Positions 41,746 to 50,342 of a stretch of DNA of 64,000 nucleotides are shown piece by piece; position 1 is the stretch's first letter; each line of letters opens with the position of its first letter. The position numbers were made by a program, and so were the translations under genes. The DNA comes from UBA1715 sp045599365 (GTDB lineage: Bacteria > Bacteroidota > Bacteroidia > Bacteroidales > UBA1715), in contig JAZRVS010000129.1 in assembly GCA_045599365.1 (NCBI GenBank), positions 4,119 to 68,118 of the forward strand, read 5' to 3'. The notes beneath the pieces were generated by a model. The model was not told the origin of the DNA, did no database searches, and worked only from the letters and a program-made list of their open reading frames with translations.

Positions 41746-44700
41746 TTATTTCCTTCCTGCCACAACGCTTTGAATTAAACGTTTTGTTGTTCCACCAGTT
41801 AAAATGTCTTTTGAAATTGTCGCAATAACATCGTTCGGTCCCATTTGAGCTTGTTGTTCTTCTGCTACAACCCAAACATTGACAACACTTCCAGAACTGT
41901 CTTTTTCTTCGTATGTCAAACCAGGTTGTAATGCTGACAACGTTCCTTGAGCGTCTTTGTTTAATGCATATAAGAAATCTTCGCCTAATTGTGACACAGC
42001 TGATTTCTTCATAACAAATTCACCTGGCATAAGTTTAGCATTGACCGAATCTCTATTTGCCAGAGCTCCTCTTACAGAGCCACCAGTTGCAAAATGTTGA
42101 CGACCTACAATTCCTCCTTCTGCTTTATTCTCAGTTGCACCAGTTGAAAGTTTTGCTACAATTTTCAGCCACCCATCTGTTGCAGCGTCAAGAGCTTGAA
42201 ATATCAAAGCTTTTATTGACAATTCAATTAAAAGGTCACCAACGGATTTTAAAATTGACAAAGCCATATCTTTAATAGATTGTCCAATAGACTTACTTCC
42301 GTCCCCCACAGATTTAACTGCGTCAGTGAAGCTTTTTGCAAATATATCAATTCCTTCAGTTGTTGCCGTAATAAGTGTTTGTTTAAAATCTTTGACATTT
42401 TCATTTGCTTTTTTCCATTTTTCAGCAGCTTGGTCAAAAATTCCAAGCTCTTCTGTCTTTTTTCCACCAGAGGTTTGACCTCGCAAATAAGCAATTCTTT
42501 CTTCTGTGTCCAAAATTTGTTTCTCTATTGAAAGCTGTGTTTCAAGAGTTTGATTGTATTCGGCTTTCTTTTCGTTGTTTCCTTTCAAACCTTCCAATAA
42601 AACTTTGTTTCTTTCAGCAAAAGATTTTTGAATTTCAAGCAATTTTTCTTGCAAAACAATTTCTTTCGGAGTCGCTTCTAATTCAAGACTATGAATTTTC
42701 TCTTTTGTTTTTGCGTATTCGTGAGTTTGACTTAATTCAGCTTTTGACAAACCTGACAAATAACCAGATTGTATCTTTGCTTCCCTTGCTTCTGGAATTT
42801 CAGAAATAGAACGCTTGATGTCTTGAGTTGCTCGTTTTAATTCGTCAGCAAGTGTTCTTGTCGCAGAACCAAGTCGTTGATTGTGTTCTTTTATTGTTGC
42901 CTTTTCGTCAACTTGTGCCAAAGCAAAAGCTCTATCTCTTTGAAGTTCTCTCTTTTTTTCAGCCTCTTGTTCAGCTTCAATAAGAGTTTTGTATTTTATT
43001 TCAATATATTTTTTCTCTTCAGAAACAGCTTGAGATAATTCCTCAGTTGTCTTTTTGCCGTCAACTTCAACACTAATTCCTTTTTCTTTAAAGAATTTTT
43101 CACGTTCAACTCTTTTACTTGATTCTTTGATTTCCTTATCAAGTTCTTTTATTGAATCTGCGATTTTATTCTCTACTGTTTTGTTGACACCTTTGAGAGA
43201 ATCTAAAATAAAGTCAAACAAAGAGCTAACTTCATTAGGAATTTCACCAAGATTAGGATTTTTTTCAATAATATCTTTTATCTTTGTGTTATATTTATCG
43301 TAAGTTGAAGATATTGTTTCACGAACATCAAGCAAAACTTTGTTATATTCTTCTTCTGTGATTTCACCTTTCGCAAATTTAGAAGACGCTTCTTCAAATT
43401 TTTTCTTTTGCTCTGTTACAAATTTTGCAACGTTTCTTGACATATCAATAGCTGTAAATTGATTTTCTGAAATGCTTACATTCATATCTTCCAGTGTGTC
43501 AATCAATTTAACTTGAAGAGCGTTATTATAAATCTTTAATTGTGCAGAACGTTCTTTTGCATTTTTTATTGCCATAATTCTTTCTTGAATGGCACTTCTT
43601 TCGTCTTCATCGGAAGCCAAAACTTCTTGGAAAAGTCTTTCATACATATCTTGCTTGAATTTATAGACTTGTCCTTGACCAGTAAATGAAGCTATCGTTG
43701 CGTCAAAAATATTTCCTTTGTGTTCAGTTCTCAAAAGAGCTTGCTGTTCTTTAAGAAGTTCTGTTTTTTCTAACTGTTTTTGAATTCTAAATTCAGCCAT
43801 TTTGGCAATGACTTGCTCGTAAGAATCAGACAAATCAAGAAGGAATAATTTTTCATCTTTAAAAGATTTGTTCAATTCAATAATTCTTTTTCTTAATTCT
43901 TGAGAATTTGTTGAATACAAAGTTGATTTTTCAACCATCTCTGTCATTCTTTCTGAAACAGTAGCTGTCGTTTGAGCGTTTGTTTGTAACTCTCCTTCAA
44001 CTGTAGCTAAATCTTTTTTATAAACACCTAAAGCTTTTGAAATATCGTCCCAATAAGAATAAACTAATTGAAGAGCACCGAACCAAAAACCAAAAGATGT
44101 CAACATTGCTTTTATAGCCGTCGTCAAACCTTTAACAGCAACTGTGAATTTTCCAATCGCACTTGTTGCTGCAATGGTGTCTTCAGCAACTTTTTTTAAT
44201 TTGAGAACTGCAAGAACTTTAGTAAAAGCTAGAACAATGTTCTTTAATGTCGTAAATGTAACTCCTAATGTTCCCAAAGCTCCTATCAATTTTCCAACAG
44301 GAGTTCCTGCCAAATTAGTCAACAATTCAACTAATTTTGTAACAATTGTTAAGGCTGGTGCGAAAGCTCTATTCATCGTTTCCGACATAACATCTCGTAA
44401 AGATTGCCAACGTGAAAGAACGGTGTTCATTTGAATTTCGTTGGCTCGCATAGCAGCACCTTCTTCTAAAAACGCATCTCTCAACATATCCATTGTATTT
44501 AATTGAGATGTAGCAGCTAAATAGAATGAAGCAGCACGTCTATCTAATGCGTTGAAAGCTTCAACTGAACCAAATCCAGCTTGCTTTAACGTTTTCAAAA
44601 CGTTTGTTAAACCACGAGAACGAATGTCAACATCGTCCAATGTCAAGCCAAGTTTTTCTAATTGCTTTTGTAATTTCTTTGTCGGAGCAACCAATTCAGT

Positions 44701-45699
44701 AGCCAAAGCACGAGAACCTGTACCAACAACTGAACGAGCTTTCAAACCAGCATTCGTAACGGCTGCAAATAACGCAACTGATTCTTCAAGAGAAACTCCT
44801 AAATCAGCAAATGCAGAACCAGCATATTGAATACCTTGAGCAATAGTTCCAATTTCTGCTTTCGTTTTATTGACGGCAGTTGTCAAAATGTCAGCTACGT
44901 GTGCCATTTCACTTGCTTGCATATTCCAAACAGTTATGGCAGATGTGCCGACTTGCACAGATTGAGCCAAATCAGTTCCAGTTGCTGAAGCCAAAACTGC
45001 GATTGAACCTAATGCTGATTTGATTTCTTCTGCTGAAAAACCTGCTTGACCTAATGTAACTGTAGCTTTTGCTAATTCTTCGTTTGAGAAACGTGTTGAT
45101 TCACCAACTTTGAAAATTGTATTTTTCAAGCTTGTCATTTGAGAATCAGTTGAGGCAGTAATAGCTTGAATGTTGGCAAATTCTTTTTGTAAAGTAGCAA
45201 CTTCACCAATGCTTTCTTGAACTGCGCCAACCATAAGATTGATTGCACGATAAGAAGCATAAATTCCAAGACGCTTTCCAATATCAGAAAACGAATCTTT
45301 CATAACTTTGGCTAAACCAGTTAACTTTACTTCGGCTTCTTTTGTTACCTCACCAGTTTCTTCAACTTTTTCATTGACTTCCTGCAAACTTTCAGCAACG
45401 GTTTTGTTGGTTTTGTCAACACCTTTTAAATTTTGATTAAATCCAGAAATCTCTGTGGCAATTCCTTTTCTCAAACCGTCACGAAGTTCGTCAAGCATAA
45501 CTTTGAAATTCGTCCCACCAGCGCTAAATTGGTTTAACGCTTTTCCCAATCCTTTAATTGATTGTAAATCAAACTTTAATTGTTCAAGTTCTTTTAGTTG
45601 CTTTACTTTATCTTTTAAAACGCCGAGCTTGTCGTTTGCATTTTCGTACCCAACTAACTCTAACTCAACTCTTACTTTACTTTTATCTCCGTTTGCCAT
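41746..45699 (-). CDS. H-like: tail tape measure protein (H-like), 1317 aa
   Basis: Residues about 170-400 hold the TP901-type tape measure domain (LQKEFANIQAITASTDSQMT; GESTRFSNEELAKATVTLGQ; AGFSAEEIKSALGSIAVLAS). A hydrophobic segment follows near 460-545, then long coiled coils, and a lambda-type C-terminal end (KAEGGIVGRQHFATGGSVRG). By the usual ~1.5 A per residue, a tail of roughly 180-200 nm would be expected, an estimate only. It overlaps the GT stop by 17 bases. Confidence 0.9.
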   Translation of the reverse strand: MANGDKSKVRVELELVGYENANDKLGVLKDKVKQLKELEQLKFDLQSIKGLGKALNQFSAGGTNFKVMLDELRDGLRKGIATEISGFNQNLKGVDKTNKTVAESLQEVNEKVEETGEVTKEAEVKLTGLAKVMKDSFSDIGKRLGIYASYRAINLMVGAVQESIGEVATLQKEFANIQAITASTDSQMTSLKNTIFKVGESTRFSNEELAKATVTLGQAGFSAEEIKSALGSIAVLASATGTDLAQSVQVGTSAITVWNMQASEMAHVADILTTAVNKTKAEIGTIAQGIQYAGSAFADLGVSLEESVALFAAVTNAGLKARSVVGTGSRALATELVAPTKKLQKQLEKLGLTLDDVDIRSRGLTNVLKTLKQAGFGSVEAFNALDRRAASFYLAATSQLNTMDMLRDAFLEEGAAMRANEIQMNTVLSRWQSLRDVMSETMNRAFAPALTIVTKLVELLTNLAGTPVGKLIGALGTLGVTFTTLKNIVLAFTKVLAVLKLKKVAEDTIAATSAIGKFTVAVKGLTTAIKAMLTSFGFWFGALQLVYSYWDDISKALGVYKKDLATVEGELQTNAQTTATVSERMTEMVEKSTLYSTNSQELRKRIIELNKSFKDEKLFLLDLSDSYEQVIAKMAEFRIQKQLEKTELLKEQQALLRTEHKGNIFDATIASFTGQGQVYKFKQDMYERLFQEVLASDEDERSAIQERIMAIKNAKERSAQLKIYNNALQVKLIDTLEDMNVSISENQFTAIDMSRNVAKFVTEQKKKFEEASSKFAKGEITEEEYNKVLLDVRETISSTYDKYNTKIKDIIEKNPNLGEIPNEVSSLFDFILDSLKGVNKTVENKIADSIKELDKEIKESSKRVEREKFFKEKGISVEVDGKKTTEELSQAVSEEKKYIEIKYKTLIEAEQEAEKKRELQRDRAFALAQVDEKATIKEHNQRLGSATRTLADELKRATQDIKRSISEIPEAREAKIQSGYLSGLSKAELSQTHEYAKTKEKIHSLELEATPKEIVLQEKLLEIQKSFAERNKVLLEGLKGNNEKKAEYNQTLETQLSIEKQILDTEERIAYLRGQTSGGKKTEELGIFDQAAEKWKKANENVKDFKQTLITATTEGIDIFAKSFTDAVKSVGDGSKSIGQSIKDMALSILKSVGDLLIELSIKALIFQALDAATDGWLKIVAKLSTGATENKAEGGIVGRQHFATGGSVRGALANRDSVNAKLMPGEFVMKKSAVSQLGEDFLYALNKDAQGTLSALQPGLTYEEKDSSGSVVNVWVVAEEQQAQMGPNDVIATISKDILTGGTTKRLIQSVVAGRK

Positions 45700-46341
45700 T
45701 TACGTTTTCCTTCATTCTAGCAACTAATTCATTCACAGATGACACATTATGAACTCGGTCTGGTGTCGGTTGTCCTTTCTTCTTTCCACCACCTAATGCC
45801 ATTGAAACAATAGTAGCAAAAGTTTCGTGATTTTGCAAGAGTTTCATTTGCTCAAATTGAATAAAACTTTCAACTCCCATAACAATTTCTCGGTATGTGA
45901 GTTGAAAGCTCAATTCTCTGAAAGTTTTTCCGAAAGCTAAAAATACACTTTTTTCAAAATCAACGTTTTTTATCCAGCTTGAGAAACATTTGAACCCATC
46001 TTGGTTGCCAGTTTCTCTGCTTTCTCCTGCAGTTGCTTTGCTTTCTGAATTTTCTCTATAAAAAAATCGCTTACGTGTTCTCCACAGAATTCAATGATTT
46101 TATTGTAACTATCAACATCTAATGTGAAAACACTTGCTTTTTCACTAACAACTTCGCCTTTTTCGTTGTAATTTTGTAAGCAAAGTTTGACAACTTCTTC
46201 TTGAACGTTTGTGTCAACATAAATTGCAGGAAGATTGTCAATCCCACCAATTGTCGTGATAATTCGGGATAATAAACCTGCATACATAACAATTTCAACG
46301 TCTTTGTCTGCCACTTTTAAAATTAAGCTGTCATTCGCCAT
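45683..46341 (-). CDS. GT-like: tail assembly chaperone GT fusion, made by -1 frameshift
   Basis: The G frame contains T TTT TTT A at 46066 down to 46060, an ideal -1 slippery site. After a -1 slip the frame stays open from there to TAG/TAA at 45685-45683, giving about 219 residues: 94 of G plus 125 new ones, including KNVDFEKSVFLAFGKTFREL and FQLTYREIVMGVESFIQFEQ. This is the lambda G/GT arrangement. No initiation signal is visible for a stand-alone T gene at 45913. Confidence 0.8.
45970..46341 (-). CDS. G-like: tail assembly chaperone G-like
   Basis: The unshifted product, 123 aa, ends EKLATKMGSNVSQAG. It sits between the major tail protein and tape measure genes, as G does. GAAAGGAAT precedes ATG 46341. 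A terminator and promoter lie just upstream (46376-46438), so chaperone and tape measure genes have their own transcription start. Confidence 0.8.
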   Translation of the reverse strand: MANDSLILKVADKDVEIVMYAGLLSRIITTIGGIDNLPAIYVDTNVQEEVVKLCLQNYNEKGEVVSEKASVFTLDVDSYNKIIEFCGEHVSDFFIEKIQKAKQLQEKAEKLATKMGSNVSQAG

Positions 46342-46375
46342 AGTAATTCCTTTCTTTTTAGTTGAACGATAACTA

Positions 46376-46404
46376 AATATAATCTTTTTAAATTAACTTG
46401 TCAA
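46376..46404 (-). promoter_or_regulatory. near-consensus promoter for the G-to-J operon
   Basis: Minus strand: TTGACA (46404 down to 46399), 17-bp spacer, TATATT (46381 down to 46376). The same hexamers and spacing as the promoter at 14886. It follows directly after a terminator. Confidence 0.75.
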
Positions 46405-46406
46405 CT

Positions 46407-46438
46407 AAAAAAGAGAGCTCGTTTCCGAACTCTCTTTT
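46407..46438 (-). terminator. rho-independent terminator after the major tail gene
   Basis: Minus strand: AAAAGAGAGTTCG, GAAA tetraloop, CGAGCTCTC followed by six U (46412 down to 46407). The stem is continuous with one G-U pair. It would isolate the abundant major tail protein mRNA from the downstream operon. Confidence 0.85.
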
Positions 46439-46458
46439 CACAACCATCTTAATACAAA

Positions 46459-47289
46459 TTATCGTGTTAAAATGTATGCGTTTGCGATTGAAGATAAACC
46501 TCTGAAATAATCAAACATAGCGTCTGATTTTGTCAAAGCATAAGGTTTGATTTCAAACGGCATATTGCTGTAATCGTCTGTCGTGAAACCAAGTGTCATA
46601 CCAGAAGTGATTTTTGCTTTTGGAATGATGATTGTCACTGGTTCGTTTCCGTTTGGTAACATACCAACAATTTTCACACCTAAATATGGTTGTGGTTTGT
46701 CTGAACCAACTGGAATTACGTTGACAGTTTGCACTTTGTCACCAGCTGAGAAGTTCCAACCCAATGGGATAGCTTCTGATAATGTGATTGTAACTTTGTT
46801 TGTTGCAAAAGTAGCAGATTCAACAACTGCTAAATACACTTTATCAAATTCTTCAGTTGAAGAAGCTTGTAACATAATTTTTGTTCCTTTAGGGAATTTG
46901 CTTGTAATGTCACTGTCAGCTACGATTGAAACAGTAGTTGCAGAAGAACCACCTGTGACAGCTGCTGATAAAGCGTATGTGCCACCAGTAGCGAATTCGT
47001 TACCGTCTAATTGTGCAGCATAAGCCAAGTTGCTAGCTGTGTATTCATAAACTTCTGTGCTGATTGTTGTGTCAACGCCTGTAACTTGTGAGTCAACTGT
47101 CGTACCACGAATGCCGTATTTCAATTCAACTTCACTTGTTTCAGATGTCATTGTAACATTTTTAACTAAACCCAAAGAGTGTTCTTCAGGGTTTAACTCT
47201 AAAATTTTATCCATTGGACCGACCATAAGTGTAGCCACACCAATGTTAAATTTATCTGTGATAGGTCCACCAACGCCTGTACTACTCAT
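46459..47289 (-). CDS. V-like: major tail protein (V-like), 276 aa
   Basis: Beta-rich protein with TSETSEVELKYGIRGTTVDS near residue 50 and a C-terminal Ig-like region, placed immediately before G/GT. It is monocistronic: promoter at 47332-47360 and terminator at 46407-46438 flank it, as expected for the most abundant tail protein. No strong family motif; identification rests on position, size and isolation. Confidence 0.8.
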   Translation of the reverse strand: MSSTGVGGPITDKFNIGVATLMVGPMDKILELNPEEHSLGLVKNVTMTSETSEVELKYGIRGTTVDSQVTGVDTTISTEVYEYTASNLAYAAQLDGNEFATGGTYALSAAVTGGSSATTVSIVADSDITSKFPKGTKIMLQASSTEEFDKVYLAVVESATFATNKVTITLSEAIPLGWNFSAGDKVQTVNVIPVGSDKPQPYLGVKIVGMLPNGNEPVTIIIPKAKITSGMTLGFTTDDYSNMPFEIKPYALTKSDAMFDYFRGLSSIANAYILTR

Positions 47290-47327
47290 TTTTAAATTCC
47301 TTTCCTATGAATAACGTTATTTCACTC

Positions 47328-47356
47328 TTGCATTTTATAAAAATGTGTGTTATATT
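47328..47356 (+). promoter_or_regulatory. promoter for the antisense RHH gene
   Basis: TTGCAT (47328-47333), 17-bp spacer, TATATT (47351-47356) on the plus strand. It overlaps completely the opposite-facing promoter for the major tail gene, so both cannot be occupied at once. Confidence 0.6.
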
Positions 47357-47360
47357 TCAA
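47332..47360 (-). promoter_or_regulatory. promoter for the major tail protein gene
   Basis: Minus strand: TTGAAA (47360 down to 47355), 17-bp spacer, TAAAAT (47337 down to 47332). The -35 belongs to a 23-bp element repeated before the protease-capsid operon. Confidence 0.65.
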
Positions 47361-47377
47361 TAGTTATTTTTTAACAG
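47355..47377. repeat. 23-bp late-promoter element, copy 1
   Basis: Identical to 53215-53237. Read on the minus strand it is CTGTTAAAAAATAACTA followed by the -35 hexamer TTGAAA. It contains the inverted repeat GTTA-N5-TAAC. Likely an activator or repressor site shared by two structural promoters. Confidence 0.65.
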
Positions 47378-47389
47378 GAGTGAACAAAA

Positions 47390-47569
47390 ATGATTGAAGA
47401 AAAAAGAGCATTAACAATTTCAATTCCAGCAAGTTATTACAATTTAATTGAAAAAACAAGACTTGAAGAAAAACGTACTAAAGTTCAACAAATCTTGTTT
47501 CTTCTTGATAAGGGAATAACTGCTTATTACGGAAAACCTATCTCGTCTTTGCTGAAAGAAGACAACTAA
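47390..47569 (+). CDS. ribbon-helix-helix regulator encoded antisense in the tail cassette, 59 aa
   Basis: RALTISIPASYYNLIEKTRL, EEKRTKVQQILFLLDKGITA: an Arc/MetJ-type RHH with the beta strand then two helices. AGGAG lies nine bases before ATG 47390. It is the only plus-strand gene inside the 26-kb minus-strand block, and it overlaps the tail terminator gene tail-to-tail by 32 bases. Its promoter faces the major tail promoter. It probably controls that promoter, and perhaps the sister element at 53215; this is inference. Confidence 0.7.
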   Translation: MIEEKRALTISIPASYYNLIEKTRLEEKRTKVQQILFLLDKGITAYYGKPISSLLKEDN

Positions 47570-48005
47570 CGTCAACATATTGAGCCATTCGGTTGTCGGC
47601 TTTTGACATAGGCATAACTTCAGTTCCAGAAGTAATGTTTAACGAAGTTATTATTTCACTTTCTTCGTTAAATACGTTTATTGTGTTTCCAGAAAGAAAT
47701 CTTGCAAAAACATAAGAAACTATCTTTGAAAGACGAATTCCATTTTTGTCGTTCATTGTTGAGCAAACAACATAAAACGAATTGCGAACAACTCCGTCTT
47801 CATCATAGGTCGCATAAGAACGCAATCCAATGACGTCGTTTTGAATTAACTCAAAATTTTCTGCGTGTGAATCAAAGTCAAAAAAAGTGGCGTCTTTTGA
47901 TATTTCTAATTCTTTTACCACTCTGCAACAATCAGAAATAGCTCTGATTACAGATGAACGTGATAAATAATAAATCTTTGCGTTAAATTCCTGCTGTTTA
48001 TTCAT
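47538..48005 (-). CDS. tail terminator protein (U-like), 155 aa
   Basis: Position (after the Z-like gene, before the major tail gene) and size match lambda U-type tail terminators, which cap the tail tube. Sequence features: an N-terminal helix (KIYYLSRSSVIRAISDCCRV), strands with FYVVCSTMNDK, and the end LLSAKTR. No unambiguous motif, so the call is positional. Confidence 0.6.
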   Translation of the reverse strand: MNKQQEFNAKIYYLSRSSVIRAISDCCRVVKELEISKDATFFDFDSHAENFELIQNDVIGLRSYATYDEDGVVRNSFYVVCSTMNDKNGIRLSKIVSYVFARFLSGNTINVFNEESEIITSLNITSGTEVMPMSKADNRMAQYVDVSCLLSAKTR

Positions 48006-48015
48006 TTACAACTCC

Positions 48016-48666
48016 TTATTTTAATTCTAATTTATAACCATTTCTTTTCAATTCCTCGTTTATCTTTCGTGGAATTTTATATTTAACATAATATTGAGCC
48101 ATAGGCTCAAACAAAGGACGCAATTCTTCGTTGCTTTTTCCCTCACTTCCACTCACAACACCTGTAATTTTTGTTTCTTGTGTTTTACTTCCTTTTCCAG
48201 ATTCGTTTTGTATAAATCTCTTCGTTCTATAATGTCCCAAACTAACATCTAAAGCAAATCTTCTATAATAACTATTTCTTATTTTAATAGGCTGATATTT
48301 AATAAGTTTAGTGCTTGGAAAATAATCTTCAACAGAAACAGTTGTCAAAAAATCTTGTAAGTGAGTAACTCCTTCTTCACCACTTCTCCATTTTCTTCCG
48401 TTTCCTTTTGCAGCTCGTGTTGTTGATTTCAAATTTTTCCAATGGATATTTGAGAAAACGGCACTATAGTTCTCTTCTCCAGTGTTTCTCGGTTTGAAAT
48501 ATTTATCCATAGCTGATGAAACTTCTCTGAAATATCCTTCTTGAACTCTTCTCGTCACAGAATAAGCAATTTTTGCAATATCTTCAAAGCGAGATTCACT
48601 AATGCGAATCGCTTTTTCCATAACTATTTCACTTATTTTTTCTATGAAATCATTGTCTTTGGACAT
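48016..48666 (-). CDS. minor tail / head-tail completion protein (Z-like), 216 aa
   Basis: A basic, helical N-terminus (VTRRVQEGYFREVSSAMDKY) and a C-terminal segment LRPLFEPMAQYYVKYKIPRK. The arrangement connector - Z - U - V follows lambda and HK97-type clusters. Overlaps the upstream connector gene by 17 bases. Confidence 0.55.
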   Translation of the reverse strand: MSKDNDFIEKISEIVMEKAIRISESRFEDIAKIAYSVTRRVQEGYFREVSSAMDKYFKPRNTGEENYSAVFSNIHWKNLKSTTRAAKGNGRKWRSGEEGVTHLQDFLTTVSVEDYFPSTKLIKYQPIKIRNSYYRRFALDVSLGHYRTKRFIQNESGKGSKTQETKITGVVSGSEGKSNEELRPLFEPMAQYYVKYKIPRKINEELKRNGYKLELK

Positions 48667-49204
48667 TTGCTACAGTTGCTCCTACATAATGTTCGGAACG
48701 CATTACAACAAATCTTTCGTCTTTGTCATTGACAAGAATATCATTAACTTGCAATTCTTTGTTCGTTACGACATTGTATTTGTCAAACTTGATTTGCATT
48801 GTGTCCATACTTTTTCCGTCATCTTCAAACGCACAATACAAGTTGCCTAAATCTTCATATTCACCAGAGTCACTTAATTCACCAGAAACAGGGTCTTCAA
48901 TGAACTTTGCACGAAGCCAGTTCATCTTTGTTTCAACGATTTTTAAAGTGAATAATTTTTGAGTTGAACCTAAACTTTCCTCTGGCATATCGTCCATACA
49001 CATAACTGCACGATTGAAATTAGTGAAAAAAATGTCACCAACTTTTACATTCGCTGTCGGAGATGTGTATAAAATCGTACCACCAATGGCGTAGTTTGTG
49101 TAACGACCAGTTAAAGGAGATTTACCAATCAATCCTTTGAAAAAAGAACCGTCTTCTTTTCTATAAACTTTATAAAAGTTGCGTCCAACTCTCTTTAAGT
49201 CCAT
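48650..49204 (-). CDS. head-tail connector protein, stopper-like, 184 aa
   Basis: A beta-rich protein (KVGDIFFTNFNRAVMCMDDM; LQVNDILVNDKDERFVVMRS) with the pattern of stopper proteins: 'gD.l.....ry.V......'. It shares one base with the preceding gene (TAATGG at 49204). Function inferred from position. Confidence 0.6.
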   Translation of the reverse strand: MDLKRVGRNFYKVYRKEDGSFFKGLIGKSPLTGRYTNYAIGGTILYTSPTANVKVGDIFFTNFNRAVMCMDDMPEESLGSTQKLFTLKIVETKMNWLRAKFIEDPVSGELSDSGEYEDLGNLYCAFEDDGKSMDTMQIKFDKYNVVTNKELQVNDILVNDKDERFVVMRSEHYVGATVANVQRQ

Positions 49205-49953
49205 TATTGACCTCCAGTAAATATGTCGTCAAAACTTCCGATTACAAATCCAAGTGTCATACTGTCAGCTGTGTCGCCAGTTATTTCGTCAGTTAGCTCT
49301 TCTAATTCACCTTTTAAACGTGAGATTAAATCCATAAAATCGTCTTTTGTCATTGTAAAACGAGTTTGACTTACAATAGAGTCCGATTCAATCTTTGCAA
49401 CAATAATCGGTAAAGCAACTTCTAACGAAATTGCAGAAGTCAATGCAATCATGCGATTCGCTTTTTGTGAAGTTAATCCAAAAGAAGTTATTGCTTCGTC
49501 AAACTCATCTCCAAGATTTTGCTTAACTTTTAAATACGATGAATACAAGTCAAGCATATCGTCAGTTATAACGTTTGAAGTTAAACCGAATATATTTCTA
49601 ACGTCATCTTTTGTGACCGTGTACGGAACAAATTTTATAATTCTATACGGAACTCTCTTGTGTATGTAACTTCCATTAAGCGTACAAGTTACGTCAACAA
49701 AACGAATCGTAAAATCAGAACTTTCTTCAATAGTATTTATATCACAAGGAAGTGGAATTTGAACAATAGACGGATTTGTTGCGTTTATTGCTAAATCAAT
49801 TTCTTTGAAATTCTCAAGTGGAACTCCGTTTGTATCTAAAATTGAATACACAATGCTGTCACGCCCTTCTTGAAACGAAATAAAATTTTCTTCTCCGTTT
49901 TCAATAAGAGGTATTTCAATCGTGTGACTTGTTGCAACAAATACGTCAATCAT
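49204..49953 (-). CDS. head-tail adaptor, extended form, 249 aa
   Basis: The second half (TKDDVRNIFGLTSNVITDDM, LDLYSSYLKVKQNLG) looks like the helical bundle of gp6/gp15-type adaptors. The N-terminal ~110 residues add a beta-rich domain. The usual adaptor is ~100 aa, so this is a fusion or extended version. Position directly after the capsid genes fits. Confidence 0.55.
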   Translation of the reverse strand: MIDVFVATSHTIEIPLIENGEENFISFQEGRDSIVYSILDTNGVPLENFKEIDLAINATNPSIVQIPLPCDINTIEESSDFTIRFVDVTCTLNGSYIHKRVPYRIIKFVPYTVTKDDVRNIFGLTSNVITDDMLDLYSSYLKVKQNLGDEFDEAITSFGLTSQKANRMIALTSAISLEVALPIIVAKIESDSIVSQTRFTMTKDDFMDLISRLKGELEELTDEITGDTADSMTLGFVIGSFDDIFTGGQ

Positions 49954-49955
49954 TC

Positions 49956-50288
49956 TTATTTACCTTTTCTTGATTTTGTTTTTGGTTGAGCTTCTTCTTT
50001 AACTTCAGCTACTACTTCTTCTTTAATTTCAGCTACTACTTCTTCTTTTTTCTCAAACTTTTTAATATATTCTTTAGGGCTATCGCTCCCAAATTCTTTA
50101 ATAAAAGCCTTATAATCGTCGTCATTTGCTTCGTCGTCCACATAAAAAAGAGAAATTAAGTTTCTGCCTTCCCAATTATCCATAACAGGATAAATGTCTT
50201 TGACACGATAACGAGATGAATCAATAAAATCAGCGTCAGGCAAAACTAAAACTGTTGATTCACTATTTGTTTTAACTAAAACTTTCAT
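49956..50288 (-). CDS. capsid-region protein with Lys/Glu repeat tail, 110 aa
   Basis: The C-terminus repeats EEVVAEIK / EEVVAEVK and ends with a basic RKGK. Similar low-complexity tails are common in small proteins encoded after the major capsid gene. AAAGGAG precedes ATG 50288. A hairpin lies between it and the capsid gene. Confidence 0.6.
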   Translation of the reverse strand: MKVLVKTNSESTVLVLPDADFIDSSRYRVKDIYPVMDNWEGRNLISLFYVDDEANDDDYKAFIKEFGSDSPKEYIKKFEKKEEVVAEIKEEVVAEVKEEAQPKTKSRKGK

Positions 50289-50303
50289 TTTATCTCCTTT
50301 AAG

Positions 50304-50332
50304 TTTTAAAGCCTCCTCTTTTGGAGGAGGCT
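50304..50332 (-). terminator. hairpin after the major capsid gene, partial terminator
   Basis: Minus strand: AGCCTCCTC, loop CAAAA, GAGGAGGCT, followed by TTAAAACTT. Nine base pairs and GC-rich, but the U-run is short (three U), so it probably attenuates rather than stops transcription. It would help keep capsid mRNA above connector mRNA. Confidence 0.65.
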
Positions 50333-50342
50333 CTATTTAGTT

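Noticed and set aside
45683..45913. independent T gene starting at 45913
   Set aside because: The frame is open back to the slippery heptamer and the apparent start is TTG without an SD; frameshift fusion is the better reading.
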